Positions 10,481-18,458 of a stretch of 64,000 nt of DNA are shown here, in pieces. Where the stretch lies: NCBI RefSeq assembly GCF_000430045.1, contig NZ_KE387025.1:5779-69778 (forward strand). The letters are read 5' to 3'. The notes under the pieces are model-generated. The model was not told the origin of the DNA. It saw nothing but the letters and a program-made list of their open reading frames with translations, and made no database searches. Made by a program: the position numbers and the translations under genes. Positions within the stretch are counted from its first letter, which is position 1; each line of letters opens with the position of its first letter. This DNA is from Calidithermus chliarophilus DSM 9957. Lineage in GTDB: Bacteria > Deinococcota > Deinococci > Deinococcales > Thermaceae.

Positions 10481-10938
10481 CCCCGGTGCACGCCCCAGTG
10501 CACCTGCCCGACGGAGGCTGCGGCCAGTGGTTCGAGCTCGAGGTGGGCGAAGACCTCCTCAGGGGGGCGGCCCAGCTCGCGCCCGAGCCTGAGCCAGACC
10601 CGCGGCCAGGGTACGGGCGGCACCCGCTCCTGCAACTTGGCCAGTTCCTCCGACCAGTCCGGGGGCACTAGATCGGGCCGGGTGGAGAGCACCTGCCCCA
10701 GTTTGACGGGGGTGGGGCCGAGGTCTTCCGACGCCATGCGCAGGCGGTCGGCGCGGGTGTAAGACTCGAGCCTCCTGCGATGGCCGAAAAGGCCTCGATT
10801 GAAGGGCAGATAGCGCCCCAGACCCAGTTCCATCGCCAGATAGCCCAGTCCGTGGCGGGCCAGCGCGGCAGCGATCTGGCGGCAGCGGTGCAGGAGAGCG
10901 ACACGGGAGAGGATCGTGAGATCAGGTCGACACGGCAT
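10417..10938 (-). pseudogene. Truncated ABC1/AarF/UbiB-type kinase-like protein
   Basis: The 173 residues start like UbiB/AarF family proteins: SEDLGPTPVKLGQVLSTRPD and a domain ending AASVGQVHWG, the beginning of the kinase-like fold that normally continues into an invariant VKVQRP block. Here homology stops at the GQVH segment (about 10500) and the frame runs on into the hairpin repeat until a stop at 10417. The ATP-binding and catalytic parts are missing, so the product should be inactive. ATG 10938 overlaps the end of the patatin gene, showing the original operon order. Confidence 0.75.
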
Positions 10939-11803
10939 CGGCTCCGAGCAGCTCGTGCAGGCGGGGCAGCGCCGTTCGCACCGCCCGGATACCTGCTGCG
11001 ACGCAGACCGCCTTGTGAGTGAAGTCAAGGGTATCGATCGGGAAGGGAAAACGGGGTTCCAGCACCAGGTCGGCCTCGGCAAAACGCACATGCGCGTGCT
11101 GGTGGTGACAGACCTCCAGCGCCCGCATCAGGGTTTGTAGGCCATTGCGCGGGGACCGCCCGCTTCGGGACCCGTGGGGATTGACCGCGATGACCAGCAA
11201 AGACCCTGAACCCCGCATCAACTCACGAGCCACGTCAATGGGGGCGATATCGGCATAGGCTCCATCGGCCAGGAGCTTCCCATCCCGCTCCAGGGGCGGC
11301 AGGATTCCGGCCAGGGCGGCACTGGCATAGAGGGCATCGGCCGCCAGGCCCTCGCGCAGCACTACCCGCTCCGCCGTGATCAGGTCGCTGGCGACGGCGG
11401 CTACCGGGATACGGGACTCCTCGAGTTCGCGTCCCAGGGTGAGTTGCCGCAGCAGCGCCCGACCATAGGGCAAGGCCCTCTGCCCCATGCCCCAGCCCAC
11501 CAGCAAGCTCCAGGCAGCCTGGAAATAGGTGGGTAGTAGGCGTAGCCGTTCGCGCAAGGCGGCACTCCGTGGAGCAGGTGGTTCGGGGAAGTCGGTGGTG
11601 TCCATGTGCAACAGCGCCCCGTACCAGTCCGGGTTGAGGCCATAGGTAACCCCGACGATGGCCCCCATCGAGACCCCCACGATGGCGCTGGGGTAGTAGC
11701 CATAGTGCTCGAGGGCGTGGATCACCCCAGCATGAGCCAGCCCCCTTGCTCCGCCACCGGAAAGCACCAGGGCGAAGGGAAGGTGAGTACGAGACTGTTG
11801 CAT
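10922..11803 (-). CDS. Patatin-like phospholipase
   Basis: A 293-residue serine hydrolase of the patatin family. The oxyanion loop GGGARG, the nucleophile elbow GVSMG and the catalytic aspartate in DGAYAD are all present, giving the Ser-Asp dyad. Such enzymes cleave acyl chains from membrane lipids. No signal peptide is seen, so it probably acts at the inner face of the membrane. ATG 11803 is chosen over longer frames because the conserved domain begins about 12 residues later. It lies in a row with GAPDH and remnants of a fatty-acid cyclopropanation gene. Confidence 0.85.
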   Translation of the reverse strand: MQQSRTHLPFALVLSGGGARGLAHAGVIHALEHYGYYPSAIVGVSMGAIVGVTYGLNPDWYGALLHMDTTDFPEPPAPRSAALRERLRLLPTYFQAAWSLLVGWGMGQRALPYGRALLRQLTLGRELEESRIPVAAVASDLITAERVVLREGLAADALYASAALAGILPPLERDGKLLADGAYADIAPIDVARELMRGSGSLLVIAVNPHGSRSGRSPRNGLQTLMRALEVCHHQHAHVRFAEADLVLEPRFPFPIDTLDFTHKAVCVAAGIRAVRTALPRLHELLGADAVST

Positions 11804-11813
11804 GAGCCATCCC

Positions 11814-12262
11814 CTAGCGTAGTACCCCCCACAGCAATAACAAAACCCCCCCCAACCCCAAGCCAAACGCGTAGAGGCGAACGTAGCCGCTTTCCACCTT
11901 GACCAACAGATCCCCCAGACTCGCCATCAGCCGTCCCAGACCCCAATATCCCGCAAGCAGGCCGCGTTCGCCACCAAAGAGCAGGCCCGCCAGCACCTTA
12001 AGGGGCTGTACCAGGACCGCGTTGTACAGGTCATCTGCAAGAAAGCCTCGCCCAGGAACACGTCCGGTGGAGGGTGCAGCATCCGCCCCAGACCTTCGCT
12101 CGAGGGCAGCACCGGGGTGGCCCGGGCCGGCTCCCGGGTGGCGGGCAACACCGCACCGTCCCACCGCCGCACGGCGAAGTCGCGCCCTTGGGGGAGCAGC
12201 CTCTCCGGGAGGGCCAAGGTGACGGCCCGAACCTGTTCGTGGGCGGGGGTTTGTGGGCTCAT
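11814..12262 (-). pseudogene. Chimeric debris: N-terminus of cyclopropane-fatty-acid synthase-like gene joined to C-terminus of NuoL-like gene
   Basis: The frame beginning at ATG 12262 (overlapping the GAPDH stop, ATGA) reads FAVRRWDGAVLP and later PPPDVFLGEAFL, the pattern of the small domain that opens cyclopropane-fatty-acid synthases. At about 12050 homology jumps to another frame that reads ADDLYNAVLVQPLKVLAGLL and GYVRLYAFGLGLGGVLLLL, the last helix region of NADH-quinone oxidoreductase subunit L. Two unrelated genes thus meet at one point, presumably by deletion. Neither half is functional. Family calls rest on motif recall and should be tested by search. Confidence 0.55.
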
Positions 12263-13311
12263 GCCGCCCCCGGCCCCTGCAGGAATTCCTGGCGCACGCC
12301 CAGGGCCTCGTCGGTGCGCCGGATCGAGGCCAGGGGGTCGGGCTCGAGGCCGCTGAGGGCCCGGATGGCGTCGATGGTCTCGGGGATCACCACCGCCTGG
12401 TTGTCCACCTGGTAGGTGTAGAAGAGCTCGTTCCCCTCGGCCTTGAGCACGTCGGCCCAGATCGCCACCTCGTACATGTCGCCCCGTGGCCGGCCCAGGT
12501 CCTTCATCAGCTCTATGGTGCTGTTGAGGGCCACGATGCCGTCCGACATGCGGATGAAGGCGATGCGCGAGTTGGCCCGGAAGGCTTCGAGCACCTCCTC
12601 CCCACTGGCGGGGCGGGTCAGCTCGACGATCCAGTAGTGGCTGTGGCTTTGGGTGTGGGCGGCCTTGGCGGCGATGGTGACCACGTCCAAATCCGGGGCC
12701 ACGGTCTGGGCGTCGGGGCCCTGATGGCTGGGAATCCTGCCCTCGGGCACCACGGTGTTCATGACGCCGGAGTGGTCGGACTCCCAGGGGTCGGTGGCCC
12801 GGCGGATCAGCACCCCGCGTGCCTTCTTCAGGAGCCCCGCGTTCCTCAGCGCGGTCAGGGTTCGCACCGTGGCGGTGGTGTTGCAGGAGACCACCCGGGT
12901 GCTGTCCCGCCCCAGGGCGCTGGCGTAGTTCTCGCTGGCTACGAAGGAGTGGCCGGTCAGGGCGTGCTTCTCCCCGCCCTGGAAGATGGCCCTGACCCCG
13001 TGCTCGCGGTAGCGCTCGAGGTTCTTGGCGCCGATCCCTGCGGGCGTACAGTCCACCACCACGTCTACCGTTTCCAGCAGTTCGTGCAGGTTGCCCTTGA
13101 CCGGAACCCCGGCGGCCCGCATCTCGGGAAGCTTTTCGGGGAGCGAGGCGTAGACCGCGATGTCCTCCGCCACAGCCTTGATGCGGTAGTCCGAGACCAC
13201 ATCGGCCACCCCCGCCAGCTCCATGTCCGGCTGGGCCAGCACCGCACCGGCTACCCGCTTTCCGATCACCCCGTACCCGTTTACCGCTACCCGCACTTTC
13301 TCCCGCGCCAT
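12259..13311 (-). CDS. Type II (archaeal-type) glyceraldehyde-3-phosphate dehydrogenase
   Basis: A 350-residue NAD(P)-dependent dehydrogenase beginning with a Rossmann motif VAVNGYGVIGKRVA. The catalytic Cys stands in VVSCNTT near residue 140, with RRATDPWESDHSG downstream, as in archaeal GAPDH rather than the bacterial Gap (SCTTN). It oxidises glyceraldehyde-3-phosphate with phosphate. It follows the phosphofructokinase gene by 14 nt. An archaeal-type GAPDH in a bacterium suggests lateral gene transfer. Base composition does not differ visibly from neighbours. Confidence 0.9.
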   Translation of the reverse strand: MAREKVRVAVNGYGVIGKRVAGAVLAQPDMELAGVADVVSDYRIKAVAEDIAVYASLPEKLPEMRAAGVPVKGNLHELLETVDVVVDCTPAGIGAKNLERYREHGVRAIFQGGEKHALTGHSFVASENYASALGRDSTRVVSCNTTATVRTLTALRNAGLLKKARGVLIRRATDPWESDHSGVMNTVVPEGRIPSHQGPDAQTVAPDLDVVTIAAKAAHTQSHSHYWIVELTRPASGEEVLEAFRANSRIAFIRMSDGIVALNSTIELMKDLGRPRGDMYEVAIWADVLKAEGNELFYTYQVDNQAVVIPETIDAIRALSGLEPDPLASIRRTDEALGVRQEFLQGPGAA

Positions 13312-13325
13312 AGTTACCTCCTGAT

Positions 13326-14297
13326 TTACTTGGCCAGCACCCGGGCCATCTCGAGCAAACCCAAATCCAGGGGCTTCTTCCGCCCCGCCGCCTCGTCCAG
13401 GGGCGTGGCGAGGATCTCGCCCCGGATGAGGCCCATCAGCACGCCATGTTCACCGCCCGCCAGCCGTTCTACCGCCCCCACTCCCAAACGGGTCGCCAGG
13501 AGGCGGTCGAAGGCCCCGGGCATCCCGCCCCGCTGGACGTGACCCAGGATGGTGACCCGCAGGTCGAAGCCGATGCGCTTTTGATTCTCCTGGGCGTAGA
13601 GCATCAACTCATTGGCGTTGTTGGTGGCTCCCTCGGCCACCACCGCGATCGCGTGGGCCTTGCCCCGGCGGTAGGCTGCCTTGAGAGTCTCGATGACCTC
13701 CTCAGGGTCACTCTCCACCTCGGGGAGCACGATCACCTCGGCCCCGCCGGCGATGCCCGCCATCAGGGCCAGATAGCCGCAGTCGCGGCCCATCACCTCG
13801 ACCAGGAAGGCCCGGTGATGGCTCGAGGCGGTGACCTTGAGGCGGTCAATGGCCTCGAGGGCGATGTTGAGGGCGGTATCCACCCGGATGGTGGTCTCCG
13901 AGCCGTAGAGATCGTTGTCGATGGTGGAGGCCACCCCTACCACCGGGAAGCCCATCCTTGAGAGCACGTAGGCCCCGCTCTGGGAGCCACCCCCGCCGAT
14001 CACCACCAGGGCTTCGACGCCTCGAGCCTCGAGGTTGGCGAGGGCCTGTTTGCGCCCCTCCTCGGTCTTGAACTCGGGAGCCCGAGCGCTGCCCAGCACG
14101 GTGCCACCCTGCTGGATGATGCCGCCCACGTCACGGGCCGAGAGCGAGACAAAATCACCACCCATCAGGCCCGCGTAGCCCTGGCGCACTCCGAAGACCT
14201 CCCAGCCCTGCTCCAGGCCGCCGCGCACCACCGCCCGGATGGCCGCGTTCATGCCGGGGGCGTCACCCCCGCTGGTGAGCACCGCGATTCGCTTCAT
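13326..14297 (-). CDS. pfkA: ATP-dependent 6-phosphofructokinase
   Basis: A 323-residue bacterial-type PFK (about 320 is standard). Motifs: TSGGDAPGMNAA at the start, the ATP-site loop VIGGGGSQ, the catalytic STIDNDL, and EVMGRDCGYLA. It phosphorylates fructose-6-phosphate, the committing step of glycolysis. ATG 14297 has GAGAGGAGA upstream and overlaps the last four bases of the transporter gene, so they are translationally coupled. Lies with GAPDH and aldolase genes of archaeal type. Confidence 0.95.
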   Translation of the reverse strand: MKRIAVLTSGGDAPGMNAAIRAVVRGGLEQGWEVFGVRQGYAGLMGGDFVSLSARDVGGIIQQGGTVLGSARAPEFKTEEGRKQALANLEARGVEALVVIGGGGSQSGAYVLSRMGFPVVGVASTIDNDLYGSETTIRVDTALNIALEAIDRLKVTASSHHRAFLVEVMGRDCGYLALMAGIAGGAEVIVLPEVESDPEEVIETLKAAYRRGKAHAIAVVAEGATNNANELMLYAQENQKRIGFDLRVTILGHVQRGGMPGAFDRLLATRLGVGAVERLAGGEHGVLMGLIRGEILATPLDEAAGRKKPLDLGLLEMARVLAK

Positions 14298-15220
14298 GGG
14301 TCTCCTCTCGGAATTCGGTCCATCGGGCGGGGCTCGAGGGCCTGCACCCTCAGCCCGCCCGCGATCAAGACCAGCCCCAACCCCTGCACCAGGGTCACCC
14401 GCTCGCCGTACAACACGACGGCCAAACCCAAGCCCACGGCGGGCACCAGGAAAAACACCTGCGAGAGCCGCCCGAGGTCGCTGCCCTGCAGCAACCAGTA
14501 CCACCCCGCGGTGACAAAAGCCGTGCCCGCCAGGGCCAGCACCAGCAACAGCCCGACAAACTCCAGGCTCGAGCGCGGGGCTGCCCCACCCTCCCACAGC
14601 AGCCAGCCCGCAAACAGCGGCAGGCTGCCCAGCAGAAGTTGCCAGGCGATGAGGGTGAAGAGGTGGGGGGGCTCGAGGCGTTTGATCACCACGCTGCCCA
14701 CCGCGAAGCCCAGCGAGGAAGCCAGGGCCAACCCTGCCCCGGGCAGCCCCAGGCCGCCGGGCGCAGCGAGGGCGGGCAGGGCCATTCCGCTGACCCCCAC
14801 AAACCCTAGGACCAGGGCCCACCTCTTGGCCGGGGTGAAACGCTCCTTGAGCAGGAAACTGGCCAGCCCAGCCACGATCAGCGGCTGGACGTTGCCCAGC
14901 ACCGCCGCCAGGCCAGCCCCTGCTAGACCCGGGCTGGAGAACATCGCCCCGTAAGCGAAAGCCGCCGAAGCCAGGGCCAGCAACAACAGCCATGCCCAAT
15001 CCCGTCGCGCGGGCAGCAGGGGCTGGCCCAGGAGCGGCAGCAGCATCACCAGTGCCAGGCCAGCCAACCCCAGGCGCAAGGCCGCGAACAAGAAGGGCGG
15101 GGCATAGGCCAGGCCAGCCTTGATCAGCACGAAGCAAAACGCCGTCGCCAGCAAAATCCCCCCTATGACCAATACACGCAGTGCTGGAGGGGATACGGGG
15201 GCCGGGCGGATGTGGGTCAC
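14294..15220 (-). CDS. EamA/DMT-superfamily transporter
   Basis: A 308-residue protein with ten predicted membrane helices arranged as two five-helix EamA halves, typical of drug/metabolite exporters. The second half begins around residue 150. Substrate cannot be told from sequence; family members export amino acids, sugars or metabolites. Coupled by ATGA overlap to pfkA. Confidence 0.85.
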   Translation of the reverse strand: MTHIRPAPVSPPALRVLVIGGILLATAFCFVLIKAGLAYAPPFLFAALRLGLAGLALVMLLPLLGQPLLPARRDWAWLLLLALASAAFAYGAMFSSPGLAGAGLAAVLGNVQPLIVAGLASFLLKERFTPAKRWALVLGFVGVSGMALPALAAPGGLGLPGAGLALASSLGFAVGSVVIKRLEPPHLFTLIAWQLLLGSLPLFAGWLLWEGGAAPRSSLEFVGLLLVLALAGTAFVTAGWYWLLQGSDLGRLSQVFFLVPAVGLGLAVVLYGERVTLVQGLGLVLIAGGLRVQALEPRPMDRIPRGDP

Positions 15221-15238
15221 GGGAGTGGCTCTCGCGGG

Positions 15239-15415
15239 CTAGGGGTGGCCGTGGTGGCTATCGCCGGGCTTGACGTACTTCTTGGGGTCGGCATCAAAGC
15301 TTTTCTTGCAGCCTTCGCTACAGAAGTAGTAGGTCTGGCCCTGGTACTCCGATCGACCAGCGGCTTTTTCGGGGTCGATCTGCATCCCGCACACAGGATC
15401 GGTGACTTTTTCCAT
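15239..15415 (-). CDS. Small YHS-domain protein with His-rich tail
   Basis: A 58-residue protein read directly from the minus strand (too short for usual gene finders). It begins MEKVTDPVCGM, continues with YQGQTYYFCSEGCKK and ends with GDSHHGHP. The cysteine set and YYFC block define the YHS/TRASH-like metal-binding fold found alone or attached to copper ATPases. AAGGAGAACTCC precedes the ATG. It is closely similar to the YHS protein at 51671-51859, so the window holds two stand-alone copies plus one fused to an ABC ATPase. Confidence 0.85.
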   Translation of the reverse strand: MEKVTDPVCGMQIDPEKAAGRSEYQGQTYYFCSEGCKKSFDADPKKYVKPGDSHHGHP

Positions 15416-15522
15416 GGAGTTCTCCTTTGCGAGGTTTGTGCCTCTTTGGCCGAAGGATCGCCGCGCTGTAAGTGTGCTAGCCTGGCTTTTCCATAAGCCT
15501 CCTTATCGGATCACCTGGGGCG

Positions 15523-15816
15523 TCACCCTGAGGGCCAGTTCACCCCCACCGCGCCATGATTCCGCCGTACCGGCGAGACGATGCCCTCGGTGACGGTAAA
15601 CTCCAGGCCGACCGGGACGTAGACCACCCCCTCGCCAAACCGGCGCACCACCTCGGCAGTGTTTTGCTCGTCCTGCAACAGGGCCTGTGCTGCGGAGACG
15701 GGTTCTGGAAGCAATCGAGCTGGTCCGGGAGCTTGGGTACGGCTCATCCCCCACCACAGCACGCCCCCAGCGATCACCAGGAGCCCGCCTAAGACCAGGA
15801 TGTTCCGGTTCGACAT
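15523..15816 (-). CDS. Small membrane-anchored hypothetical protein
   Basis: A 97-residue protein: short N-terminus, one hydrophobic helix (about residues 5-25), then an outward-facing domain of about 70 residues with the segment VVYVPVGLEFTVTEG. No cysteine or known motif. ATG 15816 is chosen for GGAGGC upstream. It precedes the YHS gene on the same strand by about 100 bp and may share its operon. Function unknown. Confidence 0.6.
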   Translation of the reverse strand: MSNRNILVLGGLLVIAGGVLWWGMSRTQAPGPARLLPEPVSAAQALLQDEQNTAEVVRRFGEGVVYVPVGLEFTVTEGIVSPVRRNHGAVGVNWPSG

Positions 15817-15866
15817 AGCCGCCTCCAAGCCGCCTCCAGCCCAGGGTCCGCTTAGGGTTCACGGCC

Positions 15867-18449
15867 CTACCCGCTCGTCTGCTGGGCCACCGACTCCGGG
15901 CCAGCCCAGGCGATCAGGCCGGGCAGGAAAGGGACCGGCAGATCGGGGTGCTGGGGTAGCACGCGCACGGTAAGGCCGTGCAGCCCGCTCATCTGGCAGG
16001 GCACGGCTTCGGCCTGGAAGAGGTGGCGGCCGGGCCCCTTCGCCTCCACCGGCCGCATGGCGGTGGCTCCGGCCTGCGCCAGCTCGCCGCCCGGGTCCAA
16101 GCGGCCCAGGTACACCTCGACCCGCACTTCCTCAGGGGTGAGCGGGCCCAGGCTCACCCAGGCCCACACGTCCAGGGCCTGACCCACCCGCAGGTCTCCC
16201 TCGAGGTCGGCCTTTACCGCCTCGACGCGCACCTGGGGCCAGGCCGCCTGGAGGCGCTCCTTCCAGGCCGCCAGGGCCCTGGCCCGGCCCCAGCCCGTCT
16301 CCGCCAACGCGCGGAAGCGCTCCGCCCCCACGAGGTAGCAGCGCTGGGTGTACTCGCGCACCACGCGGTGGGTGTTGTAGCGGGGGGCCAGGGTGGCGAT
16401 CGAGGCCTTCATGCGAGCCAGCCAGCGCCGGGGCAAGCCGCCCGGGCGTTCGTAGAACGCGGGCACCACGTCCTGTTCCAGCAGGCCATAGAGGGCTTCG
16501 GCCTCGAGGCGGTCCTGCAGGGCGGGGTCGGGGTAGTCTTCGCCGCGCCCGATGGCCCAGCCGATGGGCTCGTCGGGGTCGGCGCCCTGCCAGGCCTCGT
16601 CCCACCAGCCGTCCAGGGTGCTCAGGTTGAGCGCCCCGTTGGCCATGGCCTTCATGCCCGAGGTGCCCGAGGCCTCCAGGGGGCGGCGGGGGGTGTTGAG
16701 CCACACGTCGGCTCCCTGCACCAGGGCCCGGGCCACGGCCATGTCGTAGTCCTCGAGGAACACCAGCCGCCTGGCGAAGGCGGGCTGGCGGGCCAGCTCG
16801 GCCACCCGCTGGACGAGCCGCTTGCCCTCCTCGTCACGCGGATGGGCCTTGCCGGCGAAGATGAGCTGCACCGGGTGGGCCGGGTCGTTGAGAAGGCGTG
16901 CAAGGCGCTGGGGGTCGGAGAGGATCAGCGTGGCCCGCTTGTAGCCGGTGAAGCGCCGGGCGAAACCGATGGTCAGGGCCTCCGGGTCGAGCACGCCTCG
17001 GGCCGCCTCGAGCTCGGCCTCGCTGGCCCCCCGCCGGGAGAGCTGCCCTTGCAGGCGGCGGCGCTCGTGGGTGCGCCAGAGTTCCTCGTCGGGGATGGAG
17101 TACACCCCCTGCCAGAGGGCTCGGTCGGCGGGCTCCTCGCGCCAGGAGGGCCCCAGGTAGCGCTCGTAGAGCTGGTTCATCTCCAGGGAGATCCAGGATT
17201 GGAAGTGCACCCCGTTGGTCACGTGGCCGATGGGGATCTCCTCCTCGGGCACGCCGGGCCACAGCTCCCGCCACGTCCTGCGGGTGACCTGGCCGTGGAG
17301 CCGGCTCACCCCGTTAGAGTGTGCGGCCAGCTTCAGGGCCAGGGTGGTCATGCCGAAGGTCTCGCGGCCATCGGCGGGGTTCTTGCGCCCCAGAGCCAGA
17401 AGACCCTCCAGGCTCAGGCCCAGCTCGCGGGCATACTCCCCCAGGTAGCGCCCCAGGAGCTCGGGCGGGAAGTGGTCGTGCCCGGCGGGCACCGGGGTGT
17501 GGGTGGTGAAGACCAGCCCCGCCGAGGCGGCCTCGCGGGCCTCGGCGAAGGAGAGGTCCTCGCTTCGCATCAGGCGGCGGATGCGCTCGAGCGCCACGAA
17601 GGCCGCGTGGCCCTCGTTCAGGTGGTAGACCGGGGGGTTGGGGTTGAGGCCCAGGGCCTCCAGCGCCCGGTAGCCGCCGACGCCCAGCAGGATCTCCTGC
17701 TTGAGGCGCATCTCCGGGTCGCCGCCGTAAAGCTGGTCGGTGAGGTCGCGGTCCTCGGGGCGGTTGACCTCCAGGTTGGCGTCGAGGAGGTACAGGGGCA
17801 CCCGGCCTATCTGGACCCGCCAGACCTGGGCCCGTACCGCCCTGCCGGGGTAGGCCACCTCGACGGCGAGGGGCTTTCCGTCGGGGCCCCGCTCCAGAGT
17901 CAGCGGCAGGGTGTGGAAGTCGTTGTCCTCGTAGCGTTCCTGCTGCCAGCCCGCCTCGTTGAGGTACTGGCGGAAATAGCCCTGCTGGTACAGGAGGCCC
18001 ACCCCCACCAGCGGCACCCCCAGGTCGCTCGCGGACTTGAGGTGATCCCCGGCCAGGATTCCCAGTCCTCCGGCGAAAACCGAAATGCTCTCGGTCAGGC
18101 CGAACTCGGCGGAGAAGTAAGCCACCAGCGTCCCCTGCCGGCGACCGCCCGCTCGAGTGAACCAGGTCAGCTCGCCGGAGAGGTAGCGTTCCAGGTCGGC
18201 TAACGCGCGCTCCAGGTGGGCCAGGAAGCCCGCGTCGGCAGCCGCCGCCTCCAGGCGGGCCTGGTCGATGCGCCCCAGCAGCAGCACCGGGTTGTGGCCG
18301 ACCTCCTCCCACAGCTCGCGGTCCAGGCGGCGAAAAAGCTCGATGGTGTCATGGTTCCAGCTCCAGCGCAGGTTATAGGCCAGCCGCCTGAGGCCCTCGA
18401 GGGGCCCTGGCAGCGACGGGACCACGTTGAAGGTTCGGATGGGCTTCAC
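15867..18449 (-). CDS. glgP: Alpha-glucan (glycogen/maltodextrin) phosphorylase, GT35
   Basis: An 860-residue protein of the long bacterial/archaeal glucan phosphorylase subfamily, with an N-terminal DUF3417-like segment (residues 1-110, RRLAYNLRWSWNHDT) before the phosphorylase core. Landmarks: EFGLTESISVFAGGLGILAGD, HLNEGHAAF, FARRFTGYKRATL and the pyridoxal-phosphate region PRRPLEASGTSGMKAMANG. It releases glucose-1-phosphate from alpha-1,4-glucans. It follows a GH57 hydrolase by 9 nt, giving a glucan-degrading pair. Confidence 0.93.
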   Translation of the reverse strand: MKPIRTFNVVPSLPGPLEGLRRLAYNLRWSWNHDTIELFRRLDRELWEEVGHNPVLLLGRIDQARLEAAAADAGFLAHLERALADLERYLSGELTWFTRAGGRRQGTLVAYFSAEFGLTESISVFAGGLGILAGDHLKSASDLGVPLVGVGLLYQQGYFRQYLNEAGWQQERYEDNDFHTLPLTLERGPDGKPLAVEVAYPGRAVRAQVWRVQIGRVPLYLLDANLEVNRPEDRDLTDQLYGGDPEMRLKQEILLGVGGYRALEALGLNPNPPVYHLNEGHAAFVALERIRRLMRSEDLSFAEAREAASAGLVFTTHTPVPAGHDHFPPELLGRYLGEYARELGLSLEGLLALGRKNPADGRETFGMTTLALKLAAHSNGVSRLHGQVTRRTWRELWPGVPEEEIPIGHVTNGVHFQSWISLEMNQLYERYLGPSWREEPADRALWQGVYSIPDEELWRTHERRRLQGQLSRRGASEAELEAARGVLDPEALTIGFARRFTGYKRATLILSDPQRLARLLNDPAHPVQLIFAGKAHPRDEEGKRLVQRVAELARQPAFARRLVFLEDYDMAVARALVQGADVWLNTPRRPLEASGTSGMKAMANGALNLSTLDGWWDEAWQGADPDEPIGWAIGRGEDYPDPALQDRLEAEALYGLLEQDVVPAFYERPGGLPRRWLARMKASIATLAPRYNTHRVVREYTQRCYLVGAERFRALAETGWGRARALAAWKERLQAAWPQVRVEAVKADLEGDLRVGQALDVWAWVSLGPLTPEEVRVEVYLGRLDPGGELAQAGATAMRPVEAKGPGRHLFQAEAVPCQMSGLHGLTVRVLPQHPDLPVPFLPGLIAWAGPESVAQQTSG

Positions 18450-18458
18450 ACCGGCCTC

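Noticed and set aside
15978-18203. 741-codon + strand frame opposite glucan phosphorylase
   Set aside because: Shadow of the phosphorylase gene; Gly/Ala/Leu/His-rich without domain motifs.
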